Assembly (NCBI GenBank): GCA_034401795.1
Contig: CM067372.1
Coordinates: 41,582,429 to 41,646,428 of the forward strand
Reading direction: 5' to 3'
Source: Chaetoderma sp. LZ-2023a
Taxonomy: Eukaryota > Mollusca > Caudofoveata > Chaetodermatida > Chaetodermatidae
DNA: 64,000 nucleotides
The notes below the pieces were generated by a model. The model saw only the letters and a list, made by a program, of their open reading frames with translations. It did no database searches and was not told the DNA's origin. The position numbers and the translations under genes are program-made. Numbering within the stretch: the stretch's first letter is position 1; the number at the start of each line of letters is the position of its first letter. Below, piece by piece: positions 63,911 through 64,000 of this stretch.

Positions 63911-64000
63911 AGCCAATAAATGAGCCAGAGGAAGTAGTAGTCGGCGCATGCGCGGTGGTGGGGCGAGCATCCGCCGGACTACCTCTGACTCCCTGCCCAG
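63911..64000 (-). repeat. Right ITR of DIRS-D, incomplete
   Basis: Inverted match to the left ITR up to CTGACTCCCTGCCCAG; NRF-1-like palindrome at 63943-63954. The terminal part lies beyond the window. Confidence 0.85.

Larger units (their letters stand above)
57097..64000 (+). mobile_element. DIRS-D: DIRS retrotransposon, right end beyond the window
   Basis: Begins TTTCACATCAAGAGTATACT only 10 bp downstream of the exon 4 donor and is in the same orientation as the gene. It belongs to the DIRS-C subfamily with moderate divergence. All ORFs are open. Only part of the right ITR (63911 onward) is in view. Confidence 0.92.

Overview
This window comes from an AT-rich animal genome and is dominated by transposable elements. 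It holds the 5' part of one host gene, an ABCA3-like ABC transporter, on the + strand. Four coding exons (27347-27679, 29484-29795, 31148-31431, 56849-57086) join in frame into about 385 residues; the rest lies beyond the window. Dispersed repeats ending in GGGCCTCTTG, plus DIRS retrotransposons, an RNase H-bearing LINE and hAT elements, suggest a marine lophotrochozoan, most likely a mollusc. This is inference; no host marker settles the species.

Layout. 1-8035: intergenic DNA with palindromic repeats, decayed tandem repeats and a 29-unit, 42-bp minisatellite (6662-7911). 8036-21038: a nested stack. A possible old hAT element (8036-21038) holds DIRS-B (8409-20735). DIRS-B is interrupted by a 1.5-kb hAT element (8699-10205, perfect 8-bp target duplication) and by a longer DIRS, DIRS-A (10231-17354). 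21039-27346: intergenic, with an 18-bp minisatellite and MITEs. 27347-57086: the ABCA3-like exons, with a third in-window intron of about 25.4 kb. That intron holds an I/Jockey-type LINE with DIRS-C inserted in its endonuclease domain, a 500-N gap (40974-41473), a second copy of the LINE 5' part plus DIRS-C, and a minus-strand LINE cut by another hAT element. 57097-64000: DIRS-D, beginning 10 bp after the splice donor of the last exon and running off the window.

The two copies around the gap (31950-about 40957 and 41491-about 50470) are nearly identical at a constant offset of 9541. The end of copy 1 carries a string of small insertions. This looks like an assembly overlap that was not merged, not a biological duplication, so DIRS-C is probably one element.

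The DIRS elements share an architecture: inverted terminal repeats (ITRs); an internal complementary region (ICR) holding the reverse complement of the two joined ends; a Gag-like ORF1; a reverse transcriptase/RNase H ORF with a DAM-like tail; and a tyrosine recombinase ORF. Beyond that I see (i) ORF1 beginning with a tiny exon followed by an intron of 762-769 bp in both subfamilies, which joins in frame to a Cys module with identical spacing; (ii) in DIRS-C and DIRS-D, ORF1 ending in one UGA, after which the same frame stays open through about 2 kb of overlap with the RT and into the recombinase; (iii) no AUG for the DIRS-D RT; (iv) a splice-donor-like motif in the ITRs of both subfamilies and an NRF-1-like palindrome in the ITRs of C/D. 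These are the strongest candidates for undescribed biology here.
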